From the NCBI GenBank assembly GCA_003252395.1, contig QKEL01000011.1:372001-436000 (forward strand): a stretch of DNA of 64,000 nt. Reading direction: 5' to 3'. A program made the translations under genes and the position numbers. The notes beneath the pieces are model-generated. The model did no database searches and had not been told where the DNA came from. It saw only the letters and a program-made list of their open reading frames with translations. This DNA comes from Spirochaetales bacterium. Its GTDB lineage: Bacteria > Spirochaetota > Spirochaetia > Treponematales > Treponemataceae. This document shows positions 15,513-25,648 of this stretch, in pieces. The first letter of the stretch is position 1, and every line of letters starts with the position of its first letter.

Positions 15513-17706
15513 ATTTCCCGTCCCGGCGGGCGGCGAGCTCCCGCGCGGCCGCGGCGAAAAGGTCTTCCAGGCGGAACTCTCCGTCGGCAGGAATTTCCGC
15601 GGCGCCCACGCTCAGCGCCAACTTGAAGGGGGCGTTTGCCCGCTCGTTCCACGCGGCGGCCAGCGAATGGACCCGGGCCTCGAGCGTTTCGGGCCGGCAC
15701 TCGTCGGTATCGACGGCCAATACGCCGAATAGGTCCGCCTCTATCCGCCCGACGACGTCGAGGTTGCGGAACGCGGCCTTCAGCGTCCGCGCCGTTTCGC
15801 GCACGGCCCAATCCCCGGTCTCGGCTCCGAACCGCTCCCGCGCCTCGGTAAGGCCCTCGATCGCGACGAAAAGGAGTACGCCGCCCCTCCGCATGCGCCG
15901 GGCAATGTCGGTGATCTCGCCGCTGAAGGCGGCGAAGCCCCGCTTGTTGTATAGGCCGGTAAAATCGTCCCGATACTCGTCGTACTCCCGCGACGCGGTC
16001 CTCAGCCGGTCGCTCCTCACCCGGCCCAACCGGTTCTCGAGCTCGAGCTTCTCGGTGTACAAAAGCGAGGCTTCCAGCGCGTTGGATATCAGGGAGCACA
16101 GGAATTCCACGTTCTCCAGGCCGAACCGGCCGGGCTCGAAGACCAGATAGCCGAGCTGATCGAACTGATGGTACAGCGAATGGGCGATCGCGAAGGGAGC
16201 GGTTTCGTCCGGCGCCGGACCGGGAAGCATGGCCTCGCGCGGGTTGAACCGAAGCCATTGACCGTCTACGCGCCCCGCGGCCCCCTTCCCGAAACAGAGC
16301 GCCGATTCCGCCGTCTCCGGAAGCCGAAAGGGCTCGTTCCGGAGCCGGGTCAGTCTCCGCTCGAAAAGGACGAGATGGGCGGAGCTCACGCCCAGGTCGG
16401 AAAAGATTTTGCGGAGCGAGGCGAGCAATTCGTCCAGGGGCATAACCGTATTCAGCTTCGAGAAGTGTTCCTGAATCCGGTACAGCTCGTCGCTCATTCG
16501 GTAGCGCTCCAATCCGGCGTTGGCGTAAAAAAGCTCCGAAACCAGGCTTCGCGCGCTCTGGAAGGCGATATGCATCCTATCCGAAAAGCCCTGATTTCCC
16601 GCGGCGGGAAGGAATTCCCGAAAGAGGTCATTGAGCACGTTATTCCAGTGGCGCGGGTCCCGCATGTCGCTCGGCGCCCCCTCGATCAATTCATGGATCG
16701 AGCCCACGAAACGCGGGAGGTCCATCGGTTCTCCCGCGAAAAAGCCCGCCAGGGCAAGCCGGATTTTCGTCCGGTACTCGGCGAGGCCGGGAAGGGCCAA
16801 CTCTTCGGCGGATTGCGCGATCAGGCCGGAAATGGTGCCCGATAGGCATCCGCAGCTCGAGCGGACGACCGGTTCCGCGGCCATTCTCGTTTCGAGGGGC
16901 ACGCTCTTGCCTTCCAGGGCGTCCATGGCGTAACCCGCGGCGACATACGCCTGCCGGTACACGTCCTGGCGCACGGTGGTGAGGGGCGGCGCCTCAAAGC
17001 GCGCGCGGGCGATATCGTCGAAACCGATTACCGCGACGTCGCGTCCCGGGACTACGCCGGCCTCGCGGAGGTATCGGTACACGCCCAGGGCCATATTGTC
17101 GTTCGCGCACGCGATGGCGTCGCAATCGGGCCGATGGTGCCCGAAATACTGTTCCATGGCGCGATAGCCGCTCTCCACCGAGAAATCGCCGCACAACTCG
17201 CAAAGCGGCGAGGCCGGAATGGCTCGGTCCTGGAGGAAGGCGAGAAAGGCGGCCTTGCGTTCCCGCGCCTCCTCGTTGTTTTTCGGGCCCGAGACGAACG
17301 CGAATTTACGGTAGCCGTGAACGTCGGCGAGGTGGTCCAAGAGGGACCGGAACGCGTTTCGGTTATCTATAAGGATCGACGGGATTCCCGGAATGGGCAC
17401 CCCGAAACTGACCACGGGCATGGGGGAGAGGGAGCGCACGTGCGCTTCGAATTCCTCCGGGCTTACGTAATTGCACTGGGTGCCCGAGGCCAAGACCAGG
17501 GCGTCGGCGTTGGCCGGCGTAATATGGGAAAAAATCGCGGTATTCTGGTAGCCGTGGCCGTACGGCCAGCCCGGGGAGTTGCCCGTATACACGGTCAGCC
17601 GGGCCCCCCGTTCCCGACAGAGGTCAGAAACGCCCCGCGTGATTTCCCGGGCGTAATCGGAATCGATCTCGCTAAGCTGTAGGGCGATGCGCACGGTGAT
17701 CGACAT
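15511..17706 (-). CDS. LacI-type sugar-sensor domain fused to a degenerate GGDEF domain
   Basis: A 731-residue cytoplasmic protein. Residues about 1-290 resemble the periplasmic-binding-protein-like effector domain of LacI/GalR regulators (RIALQLSEIDSDYAREITRGV, AVIGFDDIARARFEAPPLTTVRQDV) but there is no N-terminal HTH. A helical/GAF-like middle (about 300-560) follows, then a GGDEF-type domain starting DDFTGLYNKRGF. Its signature reads RIEADLFG in place of RxGGDEF, so diguanylate cyclase activity is not expected; it may bind GTP or act as a protein-interaction module. It probably ties a sugar-like ligand to signalling. A leaderless-type promoter precedes the ATG. Confidence 0.83.
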   Translation of the reverse strand: MSITVRIALQLSEIDSDYAREITRGVSDLCRERGARLTVYTGNSPGWPYGHGYQNTAIFSHITPANADALVLASGTQCNYVSPEEFEAHVRSLSPMPVVSFGVPIPGIPSILIDNRNAFRSLLDHLADVHGYRKFAFVSGPKNNEEARERKAAFLAFLQDRAIPASPLCELCGDFSVESGYRAMEQYFGHHRPDCDAIACANDNMALGVYRYLREAGVVPGRDVAVIGFDDIARARFEAPPLTTVRQDVYRQAYVAAGYAMDALEGKSVPLETRMAAEPVVRSSCGCLSGTISGLIAQSAEELALPGLAEYRTKIRLALAGFFAGEPMDLPRFVGSIHELIEGAPSDMRDPRHWNNVLNDLFREFLPAAGNQGFSDRMHIAFQSARSLVSELFYANAGLERYRMSDELYRIQEHFSKLNTVMPLDELLASLRKIFSDLGVSSAHLVLFERRLTRLRNEPFRLPETAESALCFGKGAAGRVDGQWLRFNPREAMLPGPAPDETAPFAIAHSLYHQFDQLGYLVFEPGRFGLENVEFLCSLISNALEASLLYTEKLELENRLGRVRSDRLRTASREYDEYRDDFTGLYNKRGFAAFSGEITDIARRMRRGGVLLFVAIEGLTEARERFGAETGDWAVRETARTLKAAFRNLDVVGRIEADLFGVLAVDTDECRPETLEARVHSLAAAWNERANAPFKLALSVGAAEIPADGEFRLEDLFAAAARELAARRDGK

Positions 17707-17712
17707 ACTTCA

Positions 17713-17740
17713 AGTATTCGCCGAAACGGCCGAAAAGCAA
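17713..17740 (-). promoter_or_regulatory. Leaderless-type promoter of the sensor-GGDEF gene
   Basis: On the minus strand TTGCTT (17735-17740), 16 bases, AATACT (17713-17718), then six bases to the ATG at 17706. No Shine-Dalgarno is present. Confidence 0.6.
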
Positions 17741-17766
17741 ATTTTTTCCCCGCGCTTTTGTCGCTT

Positions 17767-18180
17767 TCACGTTTTCGCGAAAAGCGCCTTCTTCCCGGGA
17801 TCGTGGGAAAAACCGTTTCGCAGGTAAAACCCTTCCTTTTCCGCGTACGAGATCAGGCTCACGTGGTGAAAGCCCCGGTACGGCTTCATCGCCTCCCGCA
17901 AAAGCCTACTGCCCAGGCCCAGTCCCTGGTAATCGGGATGGATCGCCACGTAGGGGAAATACGCGCAAAGCGCCCCGTCGCTGATCGCCGTGACCAGGCC
18001 GACGAGGGTATCCCCGTCCCACAGGCTCGTTACGGTATGGGAGTTGGCCACCGCGAGAACCAGCTTTTCCGGAAACCGTCCCGAAGACCAATGCAGCGAT
18101 TCGAAAAGCGCGGTGAGCTGGTGCCCGGGAATATGCTTTTCCCCGAGAATCCTGAGCCCGGAAATATCCTTCCCTGCCAT
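17767..18180 (-). CDS. GNAT family N-acetyltransferase
   Basis: A 137-residue GNAT protein with the acetyl-CoA-binding motif VAIHPDYQGLGLGSRLL (motif A) and a C-terminal FYLRNGF typical of the family. I start it at 18180, where GGGGGAGG lies eight bases upstream; the ATG at 18198 overlaps that ribosome site. It is third in the trmB-aminotransferase-acetyltransferase operon, 33 bases after the aminotransferase stop. The acetyl acceptor is unknown. Location beside an aminotransferase hints at an amino-acid or amine substrate, which is inference only. Confidence 0.85.
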   Translation of the reverse strand: MAGKDISGLRILGEKHIPGHQLTALFESLHWSSGRFPEKLVLAVANSHTVTSLWDGDTLVGLVTAISDGALCAYFPYVAIHPDYQGLGLGSRLLREAMKPYRGFHHVSLISYAEKEGFYLRNGFSHDPGKKALFAKT

Positions 18181-18213
18181 GGCGTTCGCCTCCCCCATAA
18201 TTCCCTGAATCGT

Positions 18214-19446
18214 TTAGAAAACCAACGCGAGGCGCGATAGGCGCACCCGCAGTTCCTCAATCGCCCGCGTTTCCCCGTCGGCGCCTTCCGCCTCGAAGGT
18301 AACGGAAAAACGGAGGTGCGGCCCCGTTTCGTCCCAGGGCACCACGGATACCAGGGCGTCCCGCACCAGGCGCTCGGCGCAGTGGGCGGCGTCGCGAAAG
18401 CGCGTCCCGTCTCCCATTCCCGTCGGCGAGCGAACGTAGCAGTAAAACCCGCCCGCCGGTCGTTCGGCGTCGAACCCCAACGAGCGCAGCGCCGGCACTA
18501 AGAGTTCCAGCCGCCGCTCGTACCGCTCCCTCGCCGCGCGGGTGATATCCGGCCTCGTCAGGGCAAACGCCGCCGCCTTTTGTATGCCCCGGAACTGGCC
18601 GGAATCCAGGGTGTCCTTGACCGCGGCGTAAGCCGCCACCGCGTCGGAGTTCCCGCAGACGAACCCCATGCGCCACCCGGTCATGTTAAAGGCCTTCGAG
18701 AGGGAATGAACCTCCACGGCCACCTCTTCCGCGCCGGGTATCGAGAGAAGGCTGAAGGGTTTCCGGCCGCCGTAGACTAAGGCCGCGTACGCCGCGTCGT
18801 GAACGATAAGAATCCCGTTTTTCCGGGCGAAATCCACCGCGCGCTCAAAAAAGGCCCGCTCGGGCATGGCGCCTGTGGGATTGTTGGGATAGTTCAGGTA
18901 CAGCAGCTTGGCCTTTCGAACCACCTCGTCGGGTACGGAATCGAGATCGGGCACGAACCCGTTCTCCTTAAGGAGCGGAAGCCCATACGGCACGCCCCCT
19001 AAGAATTTCGCGTGGGTCGCGAGAATGGGATAGCCGGGTACCGTCGCCAGCACGGCGTCTCCCGGATCCACGAACGCCAGGGGGAGGCCGGCCAAAATCG
19101 GCTTCGAGCCGATCCCGTGCACCAGCGATGTTCCGGGGCTTTCCAGCCGAACGCCGAAGACATCCCCCATCCAGCGCGCCGCCGCCTCGCGGAACGCCTC
19201 GATCCCGTTATCCGCGTAGCGCCGGTTCTCGGAGAGGCCGGCCTCGGCGCCCAAGACGGAGACTACCGCGCGATCGGCGGGAATATCGGGTTCCCCCACC
19301 CCGAAATCCAAAAGGGACAGGCCGGGATTCGCGGCGACCGCCGCCGCCTTCGCCCGCTTAATGGCCTCAAACTTGAACGCCGTGCCGCCGCCCGCCAAGC
19401 CGGCTTCCGCCATGCGTCGCGCGAGCCGGGAGTTGATCGCGCTCAT
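18214..19446 (-). CDS. PLP-dependent aminotransferase, LL-diaminopimelate aminotransferase-like
   Basis: A 410-residue fold-type I aminotransferase. It shows LLDFGVGEPDIPAD near the N-terminus, LNYPNNPTGA, the PLP-contacting HDAAYAAL, and the Schiff-base Lys in HSLSKAFNMTGWRMGF, followed by a conserved Arg near the C-terminus. NMTGWR is typical of DapL and related class I enzymes. DapL would form LL-diaminopimelate for cell wall and lysine in one step, as known in Leptospira. The exact substrate is not certain, since it sits with a TrmB regulator and not with other lysine genes. The ATG at 19446 has GGGGAGG seven bases upstream and overlaps the trmB stop by four bases. Confidence 0.85.
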   Translation of the reverse strand: MSAINSRLARRMAEAGLAGGGTAFKFEAIKRAKAAAVAANPGLSLLDFGVGEPDIPADRAVVSVLGAEAGLSENRRYADNGIEAFREAAARWMGDVFGVRLESPGTSLVHGIGSKPILAGLPLAFVDPGDAVLATVPGYPILATHAKFLGGVPYGLPLLKENGFVPDLDSVPDEVVRKAKLLYLNYPNNPTGAMPERAFFERAVDFARKNGILIVHDAAYAALVYGGRKPFSLLSIPGAEEVAVEVHSLSKAFNMTGWRMGFVCGNSDAVAAYAAVKDTLDSGQFRGIQKAAAFALTRPDITRAARERYERRLELLVPALRSLGFDAERPAGGFYCYVRSPTGMGDGTRFRDAAHCAERLVRDALVSVVPWDETGPHLRFSVTFEAEGADGETRAIEELRVRLSRLALVF

Positions 19447-20201
19447 AGCGGGCCCTCCCCGGTTTCCGAGCGAGACAGCCTGATCTCGTTTCGAAGCGCG
19501 TCCTTGAAAAGGTCGGCGAAGTTCTTTTGGTCGGAATACAGGCAGGAAGGTTCGGGACCGCTCAGGTCTCCGGTAAGAACGCGGCTCGAGTCGACTATCA
19601 AGCGGAGCTCCACGGCCCCCCGGGGAATCCCGTGGCATTCGGGGCTTTGGCCCCGTGAATTCGGTTTCACCCCCGCGGCCCTCTCGAGCGCGAGCGGCGT
19701 CGCGAATTCCCGGTCGGTCAAAATCACGACACGGATCCCCGCGGCCGCCCGCTCGGCCAGGGGGCCGGCCAACTCGCGCAATTCGCCCCAGGGAAGCGCG
19801 ATGTACAGGCGTTCGGCGCATTCGTCTATCATCGAACGGACCCGCTCCATAATCCGCTCCCGGCCCCGCACGGTAATGAACAGGCCCGGCTCCGGCTTTC
19901 TGTCCGGCAACGAATCAATCAATGCCTTTTTCGCCCGATCCAAGGCGGCAATCCGTCCCGAACAAAATTCCCCGGGAGGCACGGGCACGTACCGCGCCGG
20001 GCTTCCGTCGGCCAACCAGGCCGCGCCCTTGTCTACCAGGCAGGAAAGGGCCGTATACGCGTTGGAACGCGAGATACCCAATTCCTTGGACAGTTCATAC
20101 CCGTTTAGGGGACCGGAAACGAGTAAAGCCCGATAAACGGCCGCTTCCTGACGGGTTAAGCCGAAATCGGCGAGCATTTCATCCGCATTAGAGTGTTCCA
20201 T
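19443..20201 (-). CDS. TrmB-family transcriptional regulator
   Basis: A 252-residue regulator. Residues about 5-75 form a winged helix (DFGLTRQEAAVYRALL, SKELGISRSNAYTALSCLVDKG). The rest resembles the PLD-like effector domain of TrmB proteins (MERVRSMIDECAERLYIALPWGELRELA, GIRVVILTDRE). TrmB proteins sense sugars or other small molecules. The start at 20201 is chosen because a promoter with its -10 box ends seven bases before it; an in-frame codon at 20249 would lie upstream of that promoter. The perfect inverted repeat at 20192-20213 overlaps this promoter, implying autoregulation of the three-gene operon. Confidence 0.85.
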   Translation of the reverse strand: MEHSNADEMLADFGLTRQEAAVYRALLVSGPLNGYELSKELGISRSNAYTALSCLVDKGAAWLADGSPARYVPVPPGEFCSGRIAALDRAKKALIDSLPDRKPEPGLFITVRGRERIMERVRSMIDECAERLYIALPWGELRELAGPLAERAAAGIRVVILTDREFATPLALERAAGVKPNSRGQSPECHGIPRGAVELRLIVDSSRVLTGDLSGPEPSCLYSDQKNFADLFKDALRNEIRLSRSETGEGPL

Positions 20202-20237
20202 AACAGGAACACTAATTCCAAACAAACGGAAAGTCAA
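20192..20237 (-). promoter_or_regulatory. trmB leaderless promoter with overlapping operator
   Basis: On the minus strand TTGACT (20232-20237), 17 bases, TAGTGT (20209-20214), seven bases, ATG (20201). The perfect inverted repeat AGTGTTCC-N6-GGAACACT (20192-20213) covers the -10 box, the start site and the start codon. It is the obvious binding site for TrmB itself. Confidence 0.7.
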
Positions 20238-20248
20238 TAGCCTTTCCA

Positions 20249-20277
20249 TTGTTTCGCCCGCGGAACGAGGGTATACT
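20249..20277 (+). promoter_or_regulatory. Promoter of the hybrid histidine kinase gene
   Basis: TTGTTT (20249-20254), 17 bases, TATACT (20272-20277). A leader of about 38 bases follows and AGGAGA precedes the ATG at 20321, so this gene has a normal leader. It is divergent from trmB; the two -35 boxes are 12 bases apart. Confidence 0.75.
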
Positions 20278-20320
20278 GAAAAAGTACCGTATTTTTCCAG
20301 GCTGATCCACAGGAGATTCC

Positions 20321-23300
20321 ATGCTAATCAAGAAGATAAGCAGGCTCTTGACGACCGTAGTCATCGCGTTAACCCTTCTCGAATTCTCGGTTTTCGCGTA
20401 CGCCCTTTACCTTTCATCCTCTCTCCATACTGATACCGCCGAGGCATACCGGGCCATAGAGGCGCTCTTCGTGTATACCGACGGCATCGAGGGCCGTATG
20501 CTCGACTTGCACGGGTTTGCGGCCCAATCCGGACAGACGGGTTCCGTAACCACGGCCGAGAACGTAGACCGCGCCCACGCGGCGCGGGAAGCGCTCGACG
20601 TTTTGGAACGCGCCAACATGACGGAGGAAGAGCGTTCCGAATTTATCTCGGCGAAATCCTGGGCCAACGGCTTTACGAACCTGGAAGCGGAAATCCTGGC
20701 CGCCCAGACCGCGGGCAGGACGGACGAAGCCCTCTCGATGATCGGGGGAACGGTCTTGGCTCGCACCTACGCCAACGCGGTTCGGTCCCTGGAAAGCGTT
20801 AACGGCCTAATCCACCAGCGATTGAAGGCCACCTCCGCCGCGAAAACCCGCTCAATCGCGATAGTTGAAACGGTTCTCGCGATACTAGCGCTCGCCACGC
20901 TTGCCATGACCCTATACGCACTGATCGTATTTATCTGGCGCAGCGTGGTTGCCCCCGTCAACTACCTGACCGACGCCATGGGCCGGCTGCAACGGGGCGA
21001 AAGCGACGTTCGCTTCGAGGCGGTTTCGGACCGCACGGAGCTGGGCCAGCTCGCCGCGGCGCTGGAATCCTTCAGGGAGGAACGGGCCGACGCGGAGCTG
21101 AAGCAATGGGTTAAAAACGGGATCGAGGAGATCATAGACCGGCTGAGGAGGGCGGAGGGGCTCGCTTCCTTTACCCGCGTTTTGCTCGATTCCCTTGCCC
21201 ATATCACCGGCGCTGGCGCGGGCATCTTTTACTATTTTAACAATCAGACCGGTAAATTCTTTCCCGCGGGAACCTGGGGAGTCGCGGAGCACGAGGTTTC
21301 CGCGGGCAACCCCAATTCCTTCGGTTTCGTGCAAGAGGCGGTCTATTCCACCAAGTTCATCGTTATAGACAACGTCCCCCCGAACTATATACGCATACAT
21401 TCCGGGCTCGGCGAATCGCGGCCCGCCACCATCGTGGTTATTCCGATCAACGCGAATACCATCCCCCTGGCCTGTCTTGAGCTCGCGCTGTTCAACGCCC
21501 CGGATACCAGGCTGGAAACCCTCATGCGGGAGCTCCCCAACGCCATAGCCCCGCACCTCCAAATCCTTCAGCGAAACCTGAGAACCCAGGAACTCCTGGC
21601 GGAAACCGAGAAACAGGCGGATCGCCTCCAGGAGCAGACCCGCCAGCTCCGGGACATAAACAACGAGCAGCAGGCTATCTTCGACGCGGCCACCACCGGT
21701 ATCGTGCTCCTGCAGAACAATATCATCCTCAGGTGCAACAAGCGGCTCGAGGATATCTTCGGGTACCCGCCCGCCTCGCTCATCGGAAAGCCGACGCGGC
21801 TCTGGTTCTCCGACGAGGCGGGTTGGACCCGCCTTACCGAGGAAAGCGTCAACGCCTTCAGGAACGGGCAAATCTACGCGAGGGAACTGAAGCTCGTGCG
21901 GCAGGACGGCTCTCCCTTTTGGGCCCGCATCCGGGCCAGGGTGCTCGACCAAATACCCGGGGGCTACCGCCTGGTGAGCATCGTCGAGGACATAACCGAC
22001 GAGCGGGATACCCGCGAGGCCCTTCGCATCGCCAAGGAAGAGGCCGAGGAAGCGGCCCGGGCCAAGAGCAATTTCCTGGCGAACATGAGCCACGAAATCC
22101 GCACGCCGCTGAACGCCATAATCGGCATGTCGCACCTTACCCTGAACTCGGAACTGAAACCGAAGCAGCGGGATTACCTCTCGCGAATAGAGGCCTCGGG
22201 CCAGCACCTTTTGGGAATAATCAACGATATCCTGGACTTCTCGAAAATCGAGGCGGGCAAGTTCAACGTGGAAGCCGTTCCCTTCGATCTGGAAGGAATG
22301 TTCGCCACCGTTTCCGGGATCCTGATCGAAAAATCCGCCGAGAAAGGGCTTGAGCTCATATTCGACATTGGGCCGGACGTTCCGCGGCACCTCGTGGGAG
22401 ACCAGCTCCGCATCGAGCAGATACTGCTAAACTACGGGTCCAACGCCATTAAGTTCACGGATAAGGGCGAGGTCAAAATCGGCGTACGCGCCGCCGAACA
22501 GGATCGGGACTCGGTGATGCTCCGCTTTACCGTCTCCGATACGGGAATCGGCCTTTCGGCTGACCAACGGAAGCGGCTTTTCAGCAGCTTCCAGCAGGCC
22601 GATATGTCGACCACGAGAAAATACGGGGGCACGGGGCTTGGCTTGGCGATCAGCAAGCAGCTGGCCACGTTGATGAACGGCGAGGTGGGCGTGGAAAGCG
22701 AGCCCGGCAAGGGCAGCGAATTCTGGTTTACCGCCCGGGTCGGCATAGACAACGAAACCCATGACGCGCTCCCCTCCGCCCCTGCCCCGCGGGGCTTGCG
22801 GGCCCTGGTGGTGGACGATAACGGGAATACCCGCGACACGATCGCCGAAATGCTGAAGGCCATGGATTTCGAGGCGGACGCGGCGGAATCCGGAGAACGG
22901 GCCCTGTCCGCCGTGAAGGCCGCCCAAGCCGGCGGCGCGCCCTATCGCGTCGTATTTTTGGATTGGAAGATGCCCGGGTTGGACGGAATCGAAACCGCGC
23001 GAAGGCTGCGCGAGGCGGGCGGGACAGAGGAGACGGGTATCGTGCTCCTGACCGGGTTTGATCCCGCCGGCATACAATCTGACCTTGAGGCGGCCGGCAT
23101 CGATAAGGTGCTCGGCAAGCCCGTAACGCCGTCCATGCTGCTCGAAACGGCCATGTCCCTCGTCACGGGCCAATCGACGGCGATAGCCGCGCCCCGGCAT
23201 GAAACCGCCAAGGGCAGGGGCGAAACCGCCTTCCATGGCCTTGCGGGGGCCAGGACGCTCCTGGTAGAGGACAATGAGCTGAACCAAATCGTCGCCGCCG

Positions 23301-23989
23301 ACCTGCTCGGCGATCTTCGTATGATGGTGGATATCGCCGAAAACGGCGCGCAAGCCCTCGAAATGGCCCGAAAGCGGACCTATGAGGTTATCCTGATGGA
23401 CATGCAGATGCCCGTGATGGACGGCGTAACGGCGACCAGGCTCATGCGACAGATCCCCGAACTCGCCGAGACCCCCATTCTCGCCATGACCGCCAACGCC
23501 ATGAAAAGCGAACACGACGCCTGCACGGAAGCGGGCATGAACGGGGTAATCCTCAAGCCGATCAATCCCGAAACCATGCGCGCGATCCTGCTGGAGCACG
23601 TAAGGCTTTCAGCTCCCCTTCCCGGCGACGACGAGCCGCTCCCCCCGATAGAGGGAGTGGACACGGAAAGCGGGCTCAGAAACGCGGAAGAGGACCCGGC
23701 GCGCTACCGAATGATACTCCGGAACATGCACGAACAGTACCGAACCCTGCCCGAAGACCTTCGCTCCGCCGCCGGCCCCGAAGAGGGAGCGAGCCTCGCG
23801 AAAGCCCTGCACGGCCTACGGCACATGCTCTCCGCCGTGGGCGCCCATGGGCTGGCCGCCGGCGCCGAAGACCTGGAAAACGAGCTTTGGGACGGAATCG
23901 CGGATACGACGCAGGAGCGTCTCCGCGATTTCGCCGAGGGAATGGAACGGTTCCGGGACAGCGTCGCGGCCGCCCTTAGGCTTGACTAA
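20321..23989 (+). CDS. Hybrid sensor histidine kinase with two receivers and an HPt domain
   Basis: A 1222-residue inner-membrane phosphorelay kinase. TM1 at about 7-29, an extracytoplasmic helical domain (about 30-180), TM2 at about 186-207, HAMP (about 208-262), GAF-like (about 275-420), PAS (about 445-560), HisKA with phospho-His H591 ([11 protein letters not shown]), HATPase with DTGIGLS and GGTGLGLAI, receiver 1 (D881 in FLDWKMPG), receiver 2 (D1027 in [11 protein letters not shown]) and a C-terminal HPt with H1164. All phospho sites of a His-Asp-Asp/His chain are present. The partner DNA-binding regulator is not in the window. It meets the MCP gene tail to tail with a 14-base overlap. 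Confidence 0.93.
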   Translation: MLIKKISRLLTTVVIALTLLEFSVFAYALYLSSSLHTDTAEAYRAIEALFVYTDGIEGRMLDLHGFAAQSGQTGSVTTAENVDRAHAAREALDVLERANMTEEERSEFISAKSWANGFTNLEAEILAAQTAGRTDEALSMIGGTVLARTYANAVRSLESVNGLIHQRLKATSAAKTRSIAIVETVLAILALATLAMTLYALIVFIWRSVVAPVNYLTDAMGRLQRGESDVRFEAVSDRTELGQLAAALESFREERADAELKQWVKNGIEEIIDRLRRAEGLASFTRVLLDSLAHITGAGAGIFYYFNNQTGKFFPAGTWGVAEHEVSAGNPNSFGFVQEAVYSTKFIVIDNVPPNYIRIHSGLGESRPATIVVIPINANTIPLACLELALFNAPDTRLETLMRELPNAIAPHLQILQRNLRTQELLAETEKQADRLQEQTRQLRDINNEQQAIFDAATTGIVLLQNNIILRCNKRLEDIFGYPPASLIGKPTRLWFSDEAGWTRLTEESVNAFRNGQIYARELKLVRQDGSPFWARIRARVLDQIPGGYRLVSIVEDITDERDTREALRIAKEEAEEAARAKSNFLANMSHEIRTPLNAIIGMSHLTLNSELKPKQRDYLSRIEASGQHLLGIINDILDFSKIEAGKFNVEAVPFDLEGMFATVSGILIEKSAEKGLELIFDIGPDVPRHLVGDQLRIEQILLNYGSNAIKFTDKGEVKIGVRAAEQDRDSVMLRFTVSDTGIGLSADQRKRLFSSFQQADMSTTRKYGGTGLGLAISKQLATLMNGEVGVESEPGKGSEFWFTARVGIDNETHDALPSAPAPRGLRALVVDDNGNTRDTIAEMLKAMDFEADAAESGERALSAVKAAQAGGAPYRVVFLDWKMPGLDGIETARRLREAGGTEETGIVLLTGFDPAGIQSDLEAAGIDKVLGKPVTPSMLLETAMSLVTGQSTAIAAPRHETAKGRGETAFHGLAGARTLLVEDNELNQIVAADLLGDLRMMVDIAENGAQALEMARKRTYEVILMDMQMPVMDGVTATRLMRQIPELAETPILAMTANAMKSEHDACTEAGMNGVILKPINPETMRAILLEHVRLSAPLPGDDEPLPPIEGVDTESGLRNAEEDPARYRMILRNMHEQYRTLPEDLRSAAGPEEGASLAKALHGLRHMLSAVGAHGLAAGAEDLENELWDGIADTTQERLRDFAEGMERFRDSVAAALRLD

Positions 23990-25544
23990 GCGTCGATACG
24001 CCGGTCTGTTCGGCCCCTTCAACGGAAAAAAACGAAAGGGACTGCGACAGGTTCACCGATTGCGCCGATAATTCCTCGGAAGTCGCGGCCAACTCCTCGG
24101 AAACGCTCGCGTTCTGCTGGATGACGGAATCGAGCTGCTGCAAGGCCGTGGCGATTTGCCCCACGCCCTGGTTCTGTTCCTGCGCCGAGGCGCTTATTTC
24201 CGAAACCAACTCCGCGGTTTTCCTGATATTAGGAACCAGTCTCTCGAGGATATCCGCCACGTTCGTGGCCGCCGAGAGCGTATCCGAGGAAAGGTGCCCG
24301 ATCTCGCCCGCCGAGCCCTGGCTCCGTTCCGCGAGCTTTCGAACCTCGGCGGCGACTACCGCGAAGCCCTTCCCGTGCTCTCCCGCCCGCGCCGCCTCAA
24401 TGGCCGCGTTCAAGGCCAATAAATTGGTCTGACGCGCGATTTCCTCGACGATTGAAATCTTCTTCGCGATTTCGGTCATGGCGTTGACCGCCTCGGCCAC
24501 CGCCCCGCTTCCCTCCTCGGCGTTCGTCGCGGCGTCCACGGCGATACGGCTAGTTTGGCCGGCGTTCTCGGTGTTCTGGTTGATCGCGGAATTCATCTCT
24601 TCCATGGAGGCCGACACTTCCTCCGCGAGCGAGGCCTGGGTATTGGCGCCCTGCGCGATGGTCTGCGCCGTGGTGCTGACCTCGCGGCTGCCCCGCATCA
24701 CCCCGTCCGCGATGGAAAGGGACTCAACGATAACCCCCGAAATGCGGTCGCGCATATCCTCGAGGCTCCGCGCGAGATCGCCGAATTCGTCCTTCCGCGT
24801 CAGCTCCCTCTGGGTCAATCGGGCGGAAAGATTGCCATTCCCCACCGAGCCGGCGAATTCCCTCAGGGCGGAGACCGAGCCATTGACCGTGCGCGCGAGG
24901 ATAATCGCGAAGGCTGAGGCAACCGCCGTTATGAAAACGAGGATCAGGATCAGGGAAAAGCGGATCCGTTGATACGCCGCCTGGGCTGACCCGTAGCTCG
25001 CGGCGGTCGCCTCAAGCATGATGTTCGTCAGCTCGTCCATGGCGCCGCGCATGGAGGAGAACGCCTTCTGATAGTCCCCGTAATAAAGCGATTCGAGCCT
25101 CGGAAGGTCCCGGGCATCGATCAGGGAAAGCATCTGGGCAGTGAGGGCCGAAAGCGACTCATAGTCGCGGTGAAAGGTCGCGAATTGTGGCTGGGTGGGC
25201 AATCCCATTTCCGCGTAGACCGTCTCGAACACGGTAAACCGCTCGGATATTTGTCCCAGGTTATCGGAAACGTCCTTTTTCAGGCCCTCGAGCCGCTCGA
25301 TCTCCCCGCGCGATATCGAGCCGAAGGACTGAAGGAGGGCCAGGTTGGACTGATACCCGTCCCGGTCCGCCTCTATCAGGCGCTCCACCCCGACAAGCCC
25401 GGCATTGTAGATATTCCCCGTGGCCTTATTTATTATGCCCAGGGAGTAAGCCACGAAGGCAAACCCCGCCAGGAATACGACGAGAATAGTAACGAATACC
25501 ATGGCCATCTTGGCGTATATGGACGCGTCGCGATAGAACCTCAT
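23976..25544 (-). CDS. Methyl-accepting chemotaxis protein
   Basis: A 522-residue transmembrane chemoreceptor. TM1 is at about 11-33, a four-helix-bundle type periplasmic domain at about 34-185, TM2 at about 186-210, then HAMP and the signalling domain with the tip [36 protein letters not shown] split as usual by the hairpin turn. The C-terminus (TGVSTLSQA) lacks a docking pentapeptide, unlike the other MCP in the window. The start at 25544 has GGAGG six bases upstream. It is unlinked to the che operon but near the phosphorelay kinase, which may or may not be meaningful. Confidence 0.93.
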   Translation of the reverse strand: MRFYRDASIYAKMAMVFVTILVVFLAGFAFVAYSLGIINKATGNIYNAGLVGVERLIEADRDGYQSNLALLQSFGSISRGEIERLEGLKKDVSDNLGQISERFTVFETVYAEMGLPTQPQFATFHRDYESLSALTAQMLSLIDARDLPRLESLYYGDYQKAFSSMRGAMDELTNIMLEATAASYGSAQAAYQRIRFSLILILVFITAVASAFAIILARTVNGSVSALREFAGSVGNGNLSARLTQRELTRKDEFGDLARSLEDMRDRISGVIVESLSIADGVMRGSREVSTTAQTIAQGANTQASLAEEVSASMEEMNSAINQNTENAGQTSRIAVDAATNAEEGSGAVAEAVNAMTEIAKKISIVEEIARQTNLLALNAAIEAARAGEHGKGFAVVAAEVRKLAERSQGSAGEIGHLSSDTLSAATNVADILERLVPNIRKTAELVSEISASAQEQNQGVGQIATALQQLDSVIQQNASVSEELAATSEELSAQSVNLSQSLSFFSVEGAEQTGVSTLSQA

Positions 25545-25576
25545 TAAACCCTCCATGTGTGTAAGTAACGATACAA

Positions 25577-25605
25577 ATGTAAACCATGTCGGAAAAAATT
25601 ACCAA
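25577..25605 (-). promoter_or_regulatory. Candidate promoter of the MCP gene at 23976-25544
   Basis: On the minus strand TTGGTA (25600-25605), 17 bases, TTACAT (25577-25582), then about 32 bases to the ATG with GGAGG. An alternative pair (TTTTCC/TATCGT) lies slightly downstream. Confidence 0.45.
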
Positions 25606-25613
25606 ACGCCTCG

Positions 25614-25642
25614 TTGCAAAGCCCAAAGGCGGAACCTATAGT
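25614..25642 (+). promoter_or_regulatory. Leaderless promoter of the PAS-GGDEF gene
   Basis: TTGCAA (25614-25619), 17 bases, TATAGT (25637-25642), six bases, ATG at 25649. There is no Shine-Dalgarno. This is the cleanest leaderless arrangement in the window. Confidence 0.72.
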
Positions 25643-25648
25643 TAAGCT

